Positions 38,430 through 50,020 of a stretch of 64,000 nucleotides of DNA are shown here, in pieces. Source of the stretch: Tillus elongatus (Eukaryota; Arthropoda; Insecta; Coleoptera; Cleridae); contig OZ023262.1 of the NCBI GenBank assembly GCA_964006375.1, positions 96,430,976 to 96,494,975 of the forward strand, written 5' to 3'. Position 1 is the stretch's first letter. Each line of letters opens with the position of its first letter. Both the position numbers and the translations under genes were made by a program. The notes under the pieces were generated by a model, which saw only the letters and a program-made list of their open reading frames with translations, did not search any database and was not told the DNA's origin.

Positions 38430-38785
38430 AAAAAACGTGCTTCGAATCATATTAAAAATAGTTTACCATTGTTACCATTGTCGGATCTTATAGGTATTGC
38501 AATCTGTCAATTATATTTTATCTTTTGAATAATTTTTTTAGCAAAATCCCCTAACGTAACAACGGATATCTATTTATAGCTCCCATGGGTACGTTATCGT
38601 ATAAATAAATTCAATGTTCTCTTGCCTGACGCTGCCGCAAAAGGGAAAACCGGTTTCAGAGAAGAAAATAATTTGTAATTGAGAGATGAAACGCAAAATT
38701 TGTTAGACATATTCTGGGATATAATAACTTTTTAACATTATTTGAAGTACCCATTCTTTCAAAAAATGGAAGAGGTAGACGAGAG

Positions 38786-38789
<4 letters not shown>
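38430..38789. other. No gene seen
   Basis: AT-rich; nothing identified. Confidence 0.4.

Positions 38790-38853
<64 letters not shown>
38790..38853. repeat. (TA)n microsatellite
   Basis: 64 bp of TA ending at a mariner left terminus. Confidence 0.97.
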
Positions 38854-38856
<3 letters not shown>

Positions 38857-39387
38857 GTTGCGCATAAGTAAGGCAACAAGGCCATAGCTTTCAAACCGAG
38901 AAAAGATCGAACTCAAGCTATGTAGGGTTTTCATGAAATTTATTTGGGAAAATATTAACATCATACTTTATTGAAGAATATGCTCAAATTGAGCCCCTTA
39001 TATTTGACAATAATAAAGCATCTTGTCAAACTGATGAACCGAGTTTTTCGTTGATTCGTTGGCGCTTGTTGAAAGGCTATCACAATTCGGTCTCGCAACT
39101 GTTACAAATTTGCAGGCCGAAACATCGTTTTTTAAATTACCCCAGAGAAAGAAATCGACTAGGGACCTAGCTAGCCACTCAATGGGTCCTTTTCTGCCTA
39201 TGCATCGGTTAGGAAATGTCACATTAAGGTATTCTATTTGAAATAAGGAAGTTGGTGTTCACTTCCGATATAACCGGAAACGCCCTGAAGCTATAACTAT
39301 TTACTTTTAACAGATAATTATACGAAACATACCTCTAAAAAACTTCATATTTCAAATCACGGCTAACGCTCCAAGTTCGTAAGACAC

Positions 39388-39390
<3 letters not shown>
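38854..39390 (-). mobile_element. Tc1/mariner-superfamily relic between two TA runs
   Basis: ACAGGTTGCGCATAAG at 38853 and GTAAGACACCTGTA at the right end are both at TA runs, with only CAGGT clearly shared. Minus-strand coding (38998-39222) gives FPNRCIGRKGPIEWLARS and VDFFLWGNLKNDV. The PDLTP residues between ARS and the third catalytic Asp are lost. Only the C-terminal part remains. Confidence 0.65.

Positions 39391-39479
<89 letters not shown>
39391..39479. repeat. (TA)n microsatellite
   Basis: 89 bp of TA. Confidence 0.97.
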
Positions 39480-39481
<2 letters not shown>

Positions 39482-39833
39482 TAATCCTCAAGATTGATAC
39501 GACAAGGATGAGCGGACATTAGCGCGCGTCCCGAAGCGTCGCTTGGCTGTTTGAATTTCACACAACGTTGCCATTCCGGAGTAAAAGAATTAAATCAAAT
39601 AAATATTTCAGTTAATATTATAGAAATTTTAAATTTCTATTTTTTTAATTACTAAATAAATATTGAAATACGGCTGTATAAAATATATAATATTATAACA
39701 TGATTACATAATTTAAATAAACAGCTTGCATGGGTTATAGGCAAGATAATAGGTGTAACACTGGAAAGAACTTATATTTTATATTATATATTATATAGCA
39801 AACATAATATATACATACAAACACACACATTTA

Positions 39834-39835
<2 letters not shown>

Positions 39836-39897
<62 letters not shown>

Positions 39898-40012
39898 TGA
39901 AACTGACGCCGGATATGGGTTTTAGGGGTCGTAGTTTGCGCTCATTTTAAAAAAGTTTGTCAAAATTCAAAAGTCGGGATCTCCTCAATAGTGACTTTCA
40001 CTAAAAACACAC
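39836..40012 (+). mobile_element. Family A, TA run and 3' block
   Basis: (TA)n 39836-39893 is followed by ATTGAAACTGACGCCGGATA, AAAAGTCGGGATCTCC and a shortened hairpin AGTGACTTTCACTA near 39992. The 5' half is absent. Confidence 0.65.
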
Positions 40013-40104
40013 AAGTGGATTTAATTTTAATGACAAGAAAATTGTAAATATTTATTTACCTTTTATTATTAATAATGTACCCTAGCCTTAAAAAAATCTG
40101 TGTG

Positions 40105-40165
40105 TGTTTGTTTCTTTAACAACGGTCTATTTCCGCGACTATGGCCGATCACCGACGGCAGTGTA
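40105..40165 (-). repeat. SINE tail fragment
   Basis: CTATTTCCGCGACTATGGCC matches the distal part of the SINE at 34.8-35.2 kb. Confidence 0.55.
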
Positions 40166-40332
40166 ATTTTGTCGAACGTATTTAAGTGTAGTATTTATTA
40201 ATATTACGAGTACTTTCCTTTGTCATTTGTCAAGCCTAAATATTCTGCTATTAGGCACTTGCTAAGAGTGGTACATTGTTTTACATAACTGTCTTGCAGC
40301 CTGGATGGTCCAGAGCTAAACTAAGTGTAGAT

Positions 40333-40384
40333 TGGAACCTGCGATGAGCACTGATAATTACACTTGAAGAGACTAGGTCCAGGG
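40333..40384 (+). repeat. Copy of the 23.6-kb palindrome leader
   Basis: TGGAACCTGCGATGAGCACT and TTACACTTGAAGAGAC match 23637-23670. The SINE follows directly. Confidence 0.55.
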
Positions 40385-40615
40385 ACAAGAACGTGTGCTT
40401 CTGGGCCTAAGGATCCCGGTCAAATCCCAGCAAAAGTTCAATACTGTCCCCTTCGGAGGGGGCCTTGTAGCGGTTGGTCCTGTGTACCCTGCGATGTTGG
40501 GCACGTACAGGAGCCCAACTCTCCTTACAGAAAGCAAGAGATTCGGTAAAATTTCCAACATAGTGAAGTTAAACTGCTCCCCGGTCTATTTTCGCAACTA
40601 TTGAAAATCAGCGAC
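40385..40615 (+). repeat. tRNA-derived SINE, second copy
   Basis: AAGAACGTGTGCTTCTGGGC and a decayed B box (CCGGTCAAATCCCAG) are followed by CCCTTCGGAGGGGGCC, GCGATGTTGGGCACG and AAACTGCTCCCCGG, which align with the body of the SINE at 34.8-35.2 kb. Confidence 0.65.
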
Positions 40616-40889
40616 GACATAGGGAGCATTTTCTTCACTACTTCACCATTTTGTTGAATATTTTAAAATATATTTGACACATTTCTTCCAAAACATCAAT
40701 CACTTCGATTTTCGACATACCAAATAACATCATTTTCTCAATATCTTTTCCATCTTAATGTATTAGTTAATACTTTTACTTTAAAGTAATCTTGACAATA
40801 CCATTCGAGCTTCTGACCTGAGATTATGTTTTCTTCGCTCCATTATTACATTAAATTTTATGATTTAGCTACAGCCAAATTTCAACTGA

Positions 40890-40896
<7 letters not shown>

Positions 40897-40957
<61 letters not shown>
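40897..40957. repeat. (TA)n microsatellite
   Basis: 61 bp of TA; flanks do not match family A. Confidence 0.97.
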
Positions 40958-40959
<2 letters not shown>

Positions 40960-41643
40960 CTGCAGACCAGAGAGCCAAGGCTGCGATGACAAGGCGACAT
41001 CGCCTGTGGAATATGCTGATGAGAGTTTTGTTACATTAAACTTTCTGTAATAATATAATTTTTAATAGGATTTCTTGTAATACAATTTGTAGATATAAAT
41101 GTATACAAATAACAGAAAAATATATTTTCTCGATGTCGTCAATAAGAGATACATGATAAATTGATTTCGGTCCGTCAATGAATCAAGTGAATGCTAAATG
41201 GAGAAAATGTAAGCCATGAATACCCAGTTGGGATGGAAACCCGAGAGGGAAATCCGAATTAAAATTTCCCTAGGAAACGTTTGAAACATTCTATAAACGG
41301 AAACGACTCAGGTGGAACTTCGTAAACAAGGGATTTAGCAGAGTGTGAAGTATTTGATTACTGAAATTGATAAAATTGAGCCTGGTCCTAATGGATGACA
41401 GATAGGACAGCTGCTGATTTCCAGGGCTAATATTTACGAATGAAGAGTTTTCTTATACCTACCGATATAATTGTTAAATTAAAAGAGCTGAACTGGCAGA
41501 TTACAGCAGATATTTTAATCATTTATCGATTGATATAAATACAAAAATGTGGATTTGAATTACATTTTTGTGGTTTATCGGAACAATAAGCACAAACTGT
41601 TCGTTCATGTGGAAATGCTGATTTGTTGTTTATCTCAAATTTA
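40958..41643. other. No gene seen
   Basis: AT-rich sequence of higher complexity than most of the window; no repeat family recognised. Confidence 0.35.
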
Positions 41644-41863
41644 GCTAATGAAACATTATACTCCATTGATTACAGCTGCTAGTATGAGGTATAAGCGCTG
41701 CGTAATAATAGACAGATATAGGAGCCTTTTTCTTTGTCTAGTAAGCTCTATGTTTGTTTGCTTTGTACCAGCTTTGTGTACAGAGGAATTATCAAAAAAT
41801 AAACGATATACAAGGGTGGATCATCATTCTCCGCCGCATACGTATAAGGGTACATTCGAGGTG
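41644..41863 (+). CDS. Possible exon with signal-peptide-like segment
   Basis: A pyrimidine-rich stretch and TCAAATTTAG precede 41644 like a 3' splice site, and ATTCGAG/GTGGCC near 41863 could be a donor. Between them an open frame from ATG at 41648 (80 codons if unspliced, ending 41890) contains SLFLCLVSSMFVCFVPALC followed by polar residues, resembling a signal peptide. No homology is recognised and no neighbouring exon is visible. It may well be chance. Confidence 0.15.
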
Positions 41864-41964
41864 GCCATAGTTTTCAATAAAATATTTTAAAATTATTATG
41901 ACAAATGAGAGAACTCAATGTATTTTAATGAAAAGAATTACTATTTTTGCCTATAATCGTTATA

Positions 41965-42253
41965 ATACTAAGTGAGTGGTGGACGTGCCGCCACCTAGTT
42001 GCGAAACCAAGTAGTATGTTGTCACGCCAGCTCCAAATAACACAAAGTGTTAAAAAAATAGAGACTGTATACAACTAACTAACAATTTAGTAAATGTTAG
42101 CCCTGGCCCATTTCTACCCTAATATAGGGCCAAAGTATGTAGGGCTAGATGCATTCTCACAACAATTAGAACCGTAGACCGGTTTCGCTCTCATTAGAGC
42201 TCTTCAGTACGGCATACTAATTGTAGCAAAAATACACCTATAAAGTAATACGG
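41965..42253 (-). repeat. Satellite S, minus orientation, one unit
   Basis: Starts AAGTGAGTGGTGGACGTGCC and ends GTAATACGG at 42253, where the orientation flips. Confidence 0.9.
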
Positions 42254-44008
42254 CGAGAATGCATCTAGCTTTACATACGTTGTCCCTATATTAGGGTAGA
42301 AATGGGCCAGGGCTAACAATTTACTAAATTGTTAGTTAGTTGTATACAGTCTCTATTTTTTTAACACTTTGTGTTATTTGGAGCTGGCGTGACAACATAC
42401 TACTTGGTTCCGCAACTAGGTGGCGGCACGTCCACTACTCACTTAGTATTGAAAAGCTGGCTACCATAGCCGTATTACTTTATAGGTGTATTTTAGCGAC
42501 AATTTGTATGCCGTACTGAAGAGCTCTAATGACAGCGAAACCGGTCTACGATTCTAATTGTTGCGAGAATGCATCTAGCTTTACATACTTTGTCCCTATA
42601 TTAGGGTAGAAATGGGCCAGGGCTAACAATTTACTAAATTGTTAGTTAGTTGTATACACTCTATTTTTTTAACACCTTGTGTTATTTGGAGCTGTCGTGA
42701 CAACATACTACTTGGTTCCGCAACTAGGTGGCGGCACGTCCACCACTCACTTAGTATTGAAAAGCTGGCTACCATAGCCGTATTACTTTATAGGTGTATT
42801 TTTGCTACATGTAGTATGCCGTACTGAAGAGCTCTAATGAGAGCGAAACCGGTCTACGGTTCTAATTGTTGCGAGAATGCATCTAGCTTTACATACTTTG
42901 TCCCTATATTAGGGTAGAAATGGGCCAGGGCTAACAATTTACTAAATTGTTAGTTAGTTGTATACAGTCTCTATTTTTTTTAACGCTTTTTGTTATTTGG
43001 AGCTGGCGTGACAACATACTACTTGGTTCCGCAACTAGGTGGCGGCACGTCCACCACTCACTTAGTATTGAAAAGCTGGCTACCATAGCCGTATTACTTT
43101 ATAGGTGTATTTTTGCTACATGTAGTATGCCGTACTGAAGAGCTATAATGAGAACGAAACCGGTCTACGGTTCTAATTGTTGCGAGAATGCATTTAGCTT
43201 TACATACTTTGTCCCTATATTAGGGTAGAAATGGGCCAGGGCTAACAATTTACTAAATTGTTAGTTAGTTGTATACAGTCTCTATTTTTTTTAATGCTTT
43301 TTGTTATTTGGAGCTGGCGTGACAACATACTACTTGGTTCCGCAACTAGGTGGCGGCACGTCCACCACTCACTTAGTATTGAAAAGCTGGCTACCATAGC
43401 CGTATTACTTTATAGGTGCATTTTTGCTGGGCCACCGCGATCGCAACACACATCAAGACCCTTCAAATCATCCAGAACAAAATTCTGAGAATGGTTACCG
43501 GAGCCCCATGGTTTGTCCGAAACAGTCAGATTCACTCTGATCTGGAAATGCCTTCGATACTTGAGTTTATAACTCAACTATTTGCAACTCAGTTTGCAAA
43601 AGCAGCTTCTCACCCAAATGCTCTTCTCCGTAGTGCCACCGACTACGACGAGCAACTTCCATATAAGCATAAGCGTCCAAAGCTTATACTTACCCGCTAA
43701 CGCCCCCGCGGCAAAAACAGAATGGAAACATTCATACCCAAAAAGTCATTGTGTGAAATCCTTCCGACGGAGGTATGGACTAAGGTCCGGTACTCCCAGG
43801 GAGGGGATTTTAGTGAGTACAGTCTCACAGTACCTCGATATCCCACGGCACCTACGGGGCCGTGAATGGGGTCTGCATGAGCATTTCCCCCTCCTGTATA
43901 AAAAAATATATGTATTTTTGCTACAATTAGTATGCCGTACTGAAGAGCTCTAATGAGAGCGAAACCCGTCTACGGTTCTAATTGTTGCGAGAATGCATCT
44001 AGCTTTAT
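42254..44008 (+). repeat. Satellite S tandem array, plus orientation
   Basis: About four units of 308-311 bp; TTGTTAGTTAGTTGTATACA recurs near 42329, 42638, 42947 and 43258. Units differ by a few bases. A LINE fragment interrupts the array at 43429-43910. Confidence 0.95.
43429..43910 (+). pseudogene. Jockey-like LINE 3' fragment with target duplication
   Basis: The frame at 43416-43700 gives IATHIKTLQIIQNKILRMVT, GAPWFVRNSQIHSDLEMPSI, the C-terminus of Jockey-type ORF2. About 200 bp of GC-richer 3' UTR and a TATAAAAAAATATA end follow. TGCATTTTTGCT (43417-43428) and TGTATTTTTGCT (43911-43922) flank it as a 12-bp duplication with one mismatch, and the satellite resumes in phase. Confidence 0.8.
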
Positions 44009-44632
44009 ATAATCCTTATAATATACGACACTTGTGTTATGAGTAAGAATATGACTAAGAAAGTCTGGTAGCAACAAATGAGTTATAGTGGCGAATTTTC
44101 ATAAGTCTTGTAAAACAATGTAGCTTATTTTCTGCTAAGCATTCCGTTGGAGCTGCTTTAATTTATTTACGTTAAATTTAGTATCGGGAAGTGTGGATGA
44201 TGGATAACCTGCAAATGACATCCCTTTCTCTGCATAAACACACATATTAAATGTCACTCAAATAGTGTGACAAGTTAATTACAAAAACTATTGACAACTG
44301 AAAGATTTAATTTGTCCACTCTTTCTTTATTCTTAATTTTATAATAGACAGTAATGTTTTTTCTAACAGGGAATATATTGTGGGGCTTTTTTAAATATAG
44401 TTGAATTTGAACCGCGAAAAAATTTATTGCTACTAAATAACTAAAATTAATTTTGGAACTATATCTGTACTTTGGTGGCAATATGAGTTAAATGTGGTAA
44501 AAATAAATCGACGAGTTTCAATGGTATAGCATTTTTAAGAAGAAAATTTGCAATTTTCCATGGTAAAACTTGACTTTTAGAACTGGCCAAAAAAACTCAG
44601 CCTCCGAAATTAGTTTTCCTGTGTAATGAAAA
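44009..44632. other. No gene seen; degenerate family A 5' end at 44058
   Basis: GTCTGGTAGCAACAAATGAG..TAGTGGCGAATTTTCATAAG at 44060-44105 resembles a decayed family A 5' end. The stretch around 44150-44250 resembles 1-130 (ACGTTAAATTTAGT, GACATCC). The rest is AT-rich. Confidence 0.45.
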
Positions 44633-45736
44633 AACTCTCGACGCAGTAAGTGCGTTGGGGTAGTGAATTTTTATAAAAATGTTTTTATTGTCAATATGTG
44701 TTTTCTTTTTAAGAAATCAGGCATCCAATTTGGTTACCAGTATAACCTATATAGTAAAAACAATGTGCCATGTTTCATAAAAATAACTTTATTGTGTGAA
44801 AATGTACAAAAATTTCCAGAAGTAAACTTAAAGTGTTCCCGGAAAAACTCGTTTCTTGGTCAACCTTATAGGTTAATAGCAAATTGGGCTATTCAAGTAT
44901 GAAGCATTTAATCAAAATTCGCTACCATAACGCATTTGCTGCATCCAGAATTTCTTTTCTTACAAACATGCATTATATTTCGATGGAAAATGCAATAACA
45001 GAAGGCGTGTTTGATAAAAAAAAAGAAAATTTGTATCACCAATGACTTATGGGCCACTCTGTTATTGTAGAAATATTTTTTAAGATGTGACCCAAGACAC
45101 CCTATAATTAATATATACAAATTTGTTTCATATCTTGTGTAATAACGGATATATTGAGCTCTATTGATTTTTTACGAAAATTCGACAAAAATTATATACC
45201 ATTAAACGATAAACTATATAGCTAAGACTACTGCCAAGCATCAGAGAAAGGGTCTATTTGAAATGAATTTTCTGGAAACATTTTAGTAAAATGAAGGACA
45301 ATGACGGTTGAAACTAAGACTTCAGGGTTTGTAAAACATCCTTCTTGAGACATTTGATTTCCATAGCCCGTATTAGATTCAAGTTATTTGCCTAAATGTT
45401 GCCGATTTTGACATATTAAATCGCAACTTTGACGTTTTGAGGAAAACCCAATTTTTTTTCTTTACATGCCTGTAACTTTTTTTGTCTTTTGACCTACATA
45501 GCGAAATTTTGGTAGGTAACTTACCTATAAGGATACAAACCCGCGTACCAAATCTGGTTACCCTTACTTTGTTAATTCCGGAGATATAATTTTTTTTCGA
45601 AAGAAAACACAAAATTTTCCGGGAAAACCTGGGCAGATTTTCCTGGCTAACGAACTTATCCAAGCCATTTAGAAAAAAAAATTATTCACCAAATTTAATT
45701 AAAATCGGCGCATTATTTTTTGAGTTATCGGTGTGA

Positions 45737-45833
<97 letters not shown>

Positions 45834-45972
45834 GTATAAAAATTGAAACTGACCCCGGATATGTGTTCTGGGGGGGCCTATTTAGCGCTTATTTGAAGAA
45901 TTTTTTTCAAAATTCGGAATCTCCTCATTAGTGAATTTTTTTTAAAGAAAATTCACTAAAAACGGAAATTTC
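44633..45972 (+). mobile_element. Family A element, most complete copy
   Basis: 5' hairpin ACGCA-GTAAG-TGCGT at 44641-44655. The inverted 5' arm is at 44920-44948. TTTCTTACAAACATGCAT follows at 44956, then GAAAGGGTCTATTTGAAATG at 45245 and AACTTTGACGTTTTGAGG at 45424. The middle block CCTGGCTAACGAACTTATCC is at about 45642, then TATCGGTGTGATA, (TA)n, GAAACTGACCCCGGATATG, and a perfect 3' hairpin TTAGTGAATTTT...AAAATTCACTAA at 45928-45959. There is no coding capacity, so it must be mobilised in trans if it is mobile. Confidence 0.85.
45737..45832. repeat. (TA)n microsatellite
   Basis: Core of the complete family A copy, with one CA interruption near 45754. Confidence 0.97.
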
Positions 45973-46188
45973 CCGGAGGCGTAGAAGTTTCGCAAATCAT
46001 GTTGCACATATCTATGCTGTCTTTCTCTCTATCTCTCTCTTTCCTTCTCCGAAACTTGTTGGAGAGATGGCGCGTTTTTCAACTTGCATATCATGTTAAT
46101 TTTTGGCGAATTTTTATACAAACAAAATTGTTTTTTATAGAGGTAACGACTTTCGATGATACACATGATATGCGAAGTAGGTTTCAGA

Positions 46189-46293
<105 letters not shown>

Positions 46294-46379
46294 GATGAAC
46301 CTAATTTTTCCGAAAACCCAGCAGTAATAGATATATTAAATATATAATTAGGAAAACATAATATTTGAAATATCAATTA

Positions 46380-47000
46380 AATTAGCGCTGTGGTATCCAA
46401 GTAGGGACAACGCATGTTTAGCCGAGAGACGGCGGCAAGCATGCCGTAACCGCGAAAAGCTAGTAACCTGCCTGTGTCACCGGCTATAAAAATTCGGCGT
46501 TTAAGTTGTTTTACTTTTGCCCGTCCGAATTAAAAATGTTAGGCATATTGCATCTTCCACCGCTTATAGTATTTCTCTAATAATCAACCAGTGTTTTTAT
46601 TTGTTTAAAGATCAATTTTATTGTAATATGACTTTGTAAATGTTTTCCAAATCCAAGAGAAAATAAATCAGTGTAAATAGAAGGCGGAATATTAATTCTG
46701 ACCGCACTGGTCAGAGTATTAGCTATCGAAGATGCCTCGACCTAAAGAAACAGGGCCAACCAAGAGGGGTGAAGAGCCACTTTACCATAGGCTCAGTAGA
46801 ACTCTGTCTCCGCTGAAGTGTACCCTGCCTTAATCTACACACCATCTAACAGCTTAACGAAGAGGTGAAACCGTTCAGTAAACCTCTTCGCAGTGCGTTA
46901 TCTGTCTTTTATCATAACACTGGCGCTTGAGCAATAAATAGAAAGACAGAAGAAGAATAGAAATCCGGAGTGAAGAAACCCGCTTAAGGAAAAGCACGGT
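46380..47000 (+). other. Promoter-like or LTR-like block
   Basis: Less AT-rich than its surroundings. GGCTATAAAAATTCGGCG near 46484 looks like a TATA box, AATAAA occurs near 46663, and ATG at 46731 opens a 34-codon frame (MPRPKETGPTKRGEEPLYHR...). This layout could be a solo LTR with leader, or a host promoter and first exon. No second LTR or gag/pol trace is in the window. Confidence 0.3.
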
Positions 47001-47867
<867 letters not shown>

Positions 47868-47875
47868 TATATATG

Positions 47876-47877
<2 letters not shown>

Positions 47878-47950
<73 letters not shown>
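47878..47950. repeat. (TA)n microsatellite
   Basis: TA run between two mariner-type elements. Confidence 0.97.
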
Positions 47951-47953
<3 letters not shown>

Positions 47954-50020
47954 GGTCGCTGATAAGTCTGGAAACGGTCGATTATCCGGGAAAATATACA
48001 AGGTGTCGAAAAAAGTTTTATACAAAAGTTTTTGGGTTCTTCAATGTCTACTAGGCGGTGATAATTTCATTTATACAGGGTTGGTCATACAGGCGTGGCA
48101 CACCAATATTAATTTTTTTTTAATGGAACACCCTATATATTATTCGATATTTCAATCCTTCTCTTAATTTTGAGCAACATTTATCAGAAGCATGATGTAC
48201 ATAAACTCAATCGTTTCCGGGTAAAAAAAATAAATAAAAATAAACGCTATTGTTTTTAAAATCTATTGGATGAAGAACAAAAATAAATGAAAAGTAGAAT
48301 ATCTCTTGAAAACAATCTGTGAGTGTGAAAAGAACCGGTTGCGATGTTTTTAACATTGTTTGAAATCCTATTTTATAAGATGTTCAAAGTGTTCTCCATT
48401 GACCTCCTGACAATAATGAATTCGCTTAACAAAACATTGCACTGCATTTACAAGAGCGTTTTGAGGAATGTTATTAATTTCATGCACAATCCTTGCTTGC
48501 AACTCTTCAATATTCTGCGGTCTATTTTGGTAAATTAAATTTTTTACATGACCCCACAAAAAAAGTCAAGCGGCGTCATGTCGGGAGACCTAGCTGGCCA
48601 TTCGATAGTTCCCCTGCGCCCTATCCATCTGCCAGGAAAGGTTTGATTCAGATATTCCCGTACCTCAATTCCAAAATGAGGGGGTGCCCCATCCTGCTGA
48701 AACCATATTTCTTCCGCTGGTAGATTTGGGTCGTTATTGTTCGGAAATAATCGACTAACGTCTGGAACAATTGATTCTTGCAAAAGTGTCAAATATCGAG
48801 CAGAGTTCAAATTACCGTGTATAAAATAAGGTCCTGTGATATGTCCACCAATAATAGCACACCAAACATTTACTTTTTGCGGTCTTTGGGTGTGAATTTG
48901 TTCCATCCAATGTGGGTTTTCGTCTGACCAGTACCTACAGTTGTGTCGGTTGACTTGTCCATTCAAACAAAATGTAGATTCGTCGGAAAACAAAATGTGG
49001 TTGGCAAAGTTAAAATTTTGGCGTAACTTCTCCATAATAAGTTCACAGAACTCGATTCTGCGATCAAAATCGTCTTCACTCAGTTCTTGCAATAAATGAA
49101 TTTTATATGGACGGAACTTTTCCCGCTTCGTAATCTTTTGAATTGAATATCGACTCATATTGTGATTTAAAGCCAATTGCTGTGCCGAAGTTTTCGGATT
49201 TTCCACCACATCCAATATTACATTCAAAGAATTTTCTTCATTTGTAACGGTTACTGGCCTTCCAGTTCTAGGTTTATCCTTGATACCGCCAGTTTCGTGA
49301 AAACGATGCAAAGTTTTCGAAACTGTGGATTTGGAGATCGATTCCCGCTCAGGATGCAACTCATTGAACATAATCACCACTTGAGCAAAACTTCGTGTTC
49401 TATCACCGTACCCTATCATCATTAAAATTTCGATACGTTCGGTTTCACTTAAACTTGCCATTTTGCACAAAAACTGTTGACACTAAATTACTAATGTTTC
49501 AAAACTGTTGACACTGAATGAATGTTTGACATTCGTTGTCCTGGAAACATTTTAAAACAAAAGAATAATACTGCGTTTCTTATGGGCATCTTATCTTATC
49601 TTGGGATTCCAAACAATGTTAAAAACATCGCAACCGGTTCTTTTCACACTCACAGATTGTTTTCAAGAGATATTCTACTTTTCATTTATTTTTGTTCTTC
49701 ATCCAATAGATTTTAAAAACAGTAGCGTTTATTTTTATTTATTTTTTTACCCGGAAACGATTGAGTTTAGGTACATTATGCTTCTCATAAATGTTGCTCA
49801 AAATTAAGAGAAGGATTGAAATATCGAATAATATATAGGGTGTTCCATTAAAAAAAAATTAATATTGGTGTGCCACGCCTGTATGACCAACCCTGTATAA
49901 ATAAAATTATCACCGCCTAGTAGACATTGAAGAACCCAAAAACTTTTGTATAAAACTTTTTTCGACACCTTGTATATTTTCCCGGATAATCGACCGTTTC
50001 CAGACTTATCAGCGACCCTG
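47951..50020 (-). mobile_element. Nearly intact DD41D Tc1/mariner-superfamily element
   Basis: CAGGGTCGCTGATAAGTCTG at 47951 is exactly inverted at 50001-50020 and both ends are flanked by TA. The TIRs are about 425 bp and appear nearly identical (47951-48375 against about 49597-50020), implying a recent insertion. The 2.07-kb element holds one transposase gene on the minus strand. Confidence 0.92.
48368..49470 (-). pseudogene. DD41D transposase, one frameshift
   Basis: From ATG at 49470 (or 49461, MASLSETER) the frame runs 308 codons: paired HTH region at about residues 5-120 (SKSTVSKTLHRFHETGGIKD, RTGRPVTVT, SRYSIQKITKR), then FSDESTF (D163), VNVWCAIIGGHITGPYF, EIWFQQDGAPPHF (D260) and RSPDMTPLDFF (D302). 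D260 and D302 are 41 residues apart. The frame breaks just after D302 at a run of seven T and resumes one base off as WGHVKNLIYQ...EHLIK, stopping at 48368. All three catalytic Asp are in the first frame. A sequencing error in the T run is possible, in which case the gene would be intact. Confidence 0.9.

Noticed and set aside
48177..48725. Plus-strand frames opposite the 48-kb transposase as genes
   Set aside because: They are antisense shadows of the minus-strand transposase and its TIR. The same applies to plus-strand frames at 49177-49425, 54228-54458 and 55024-55317.
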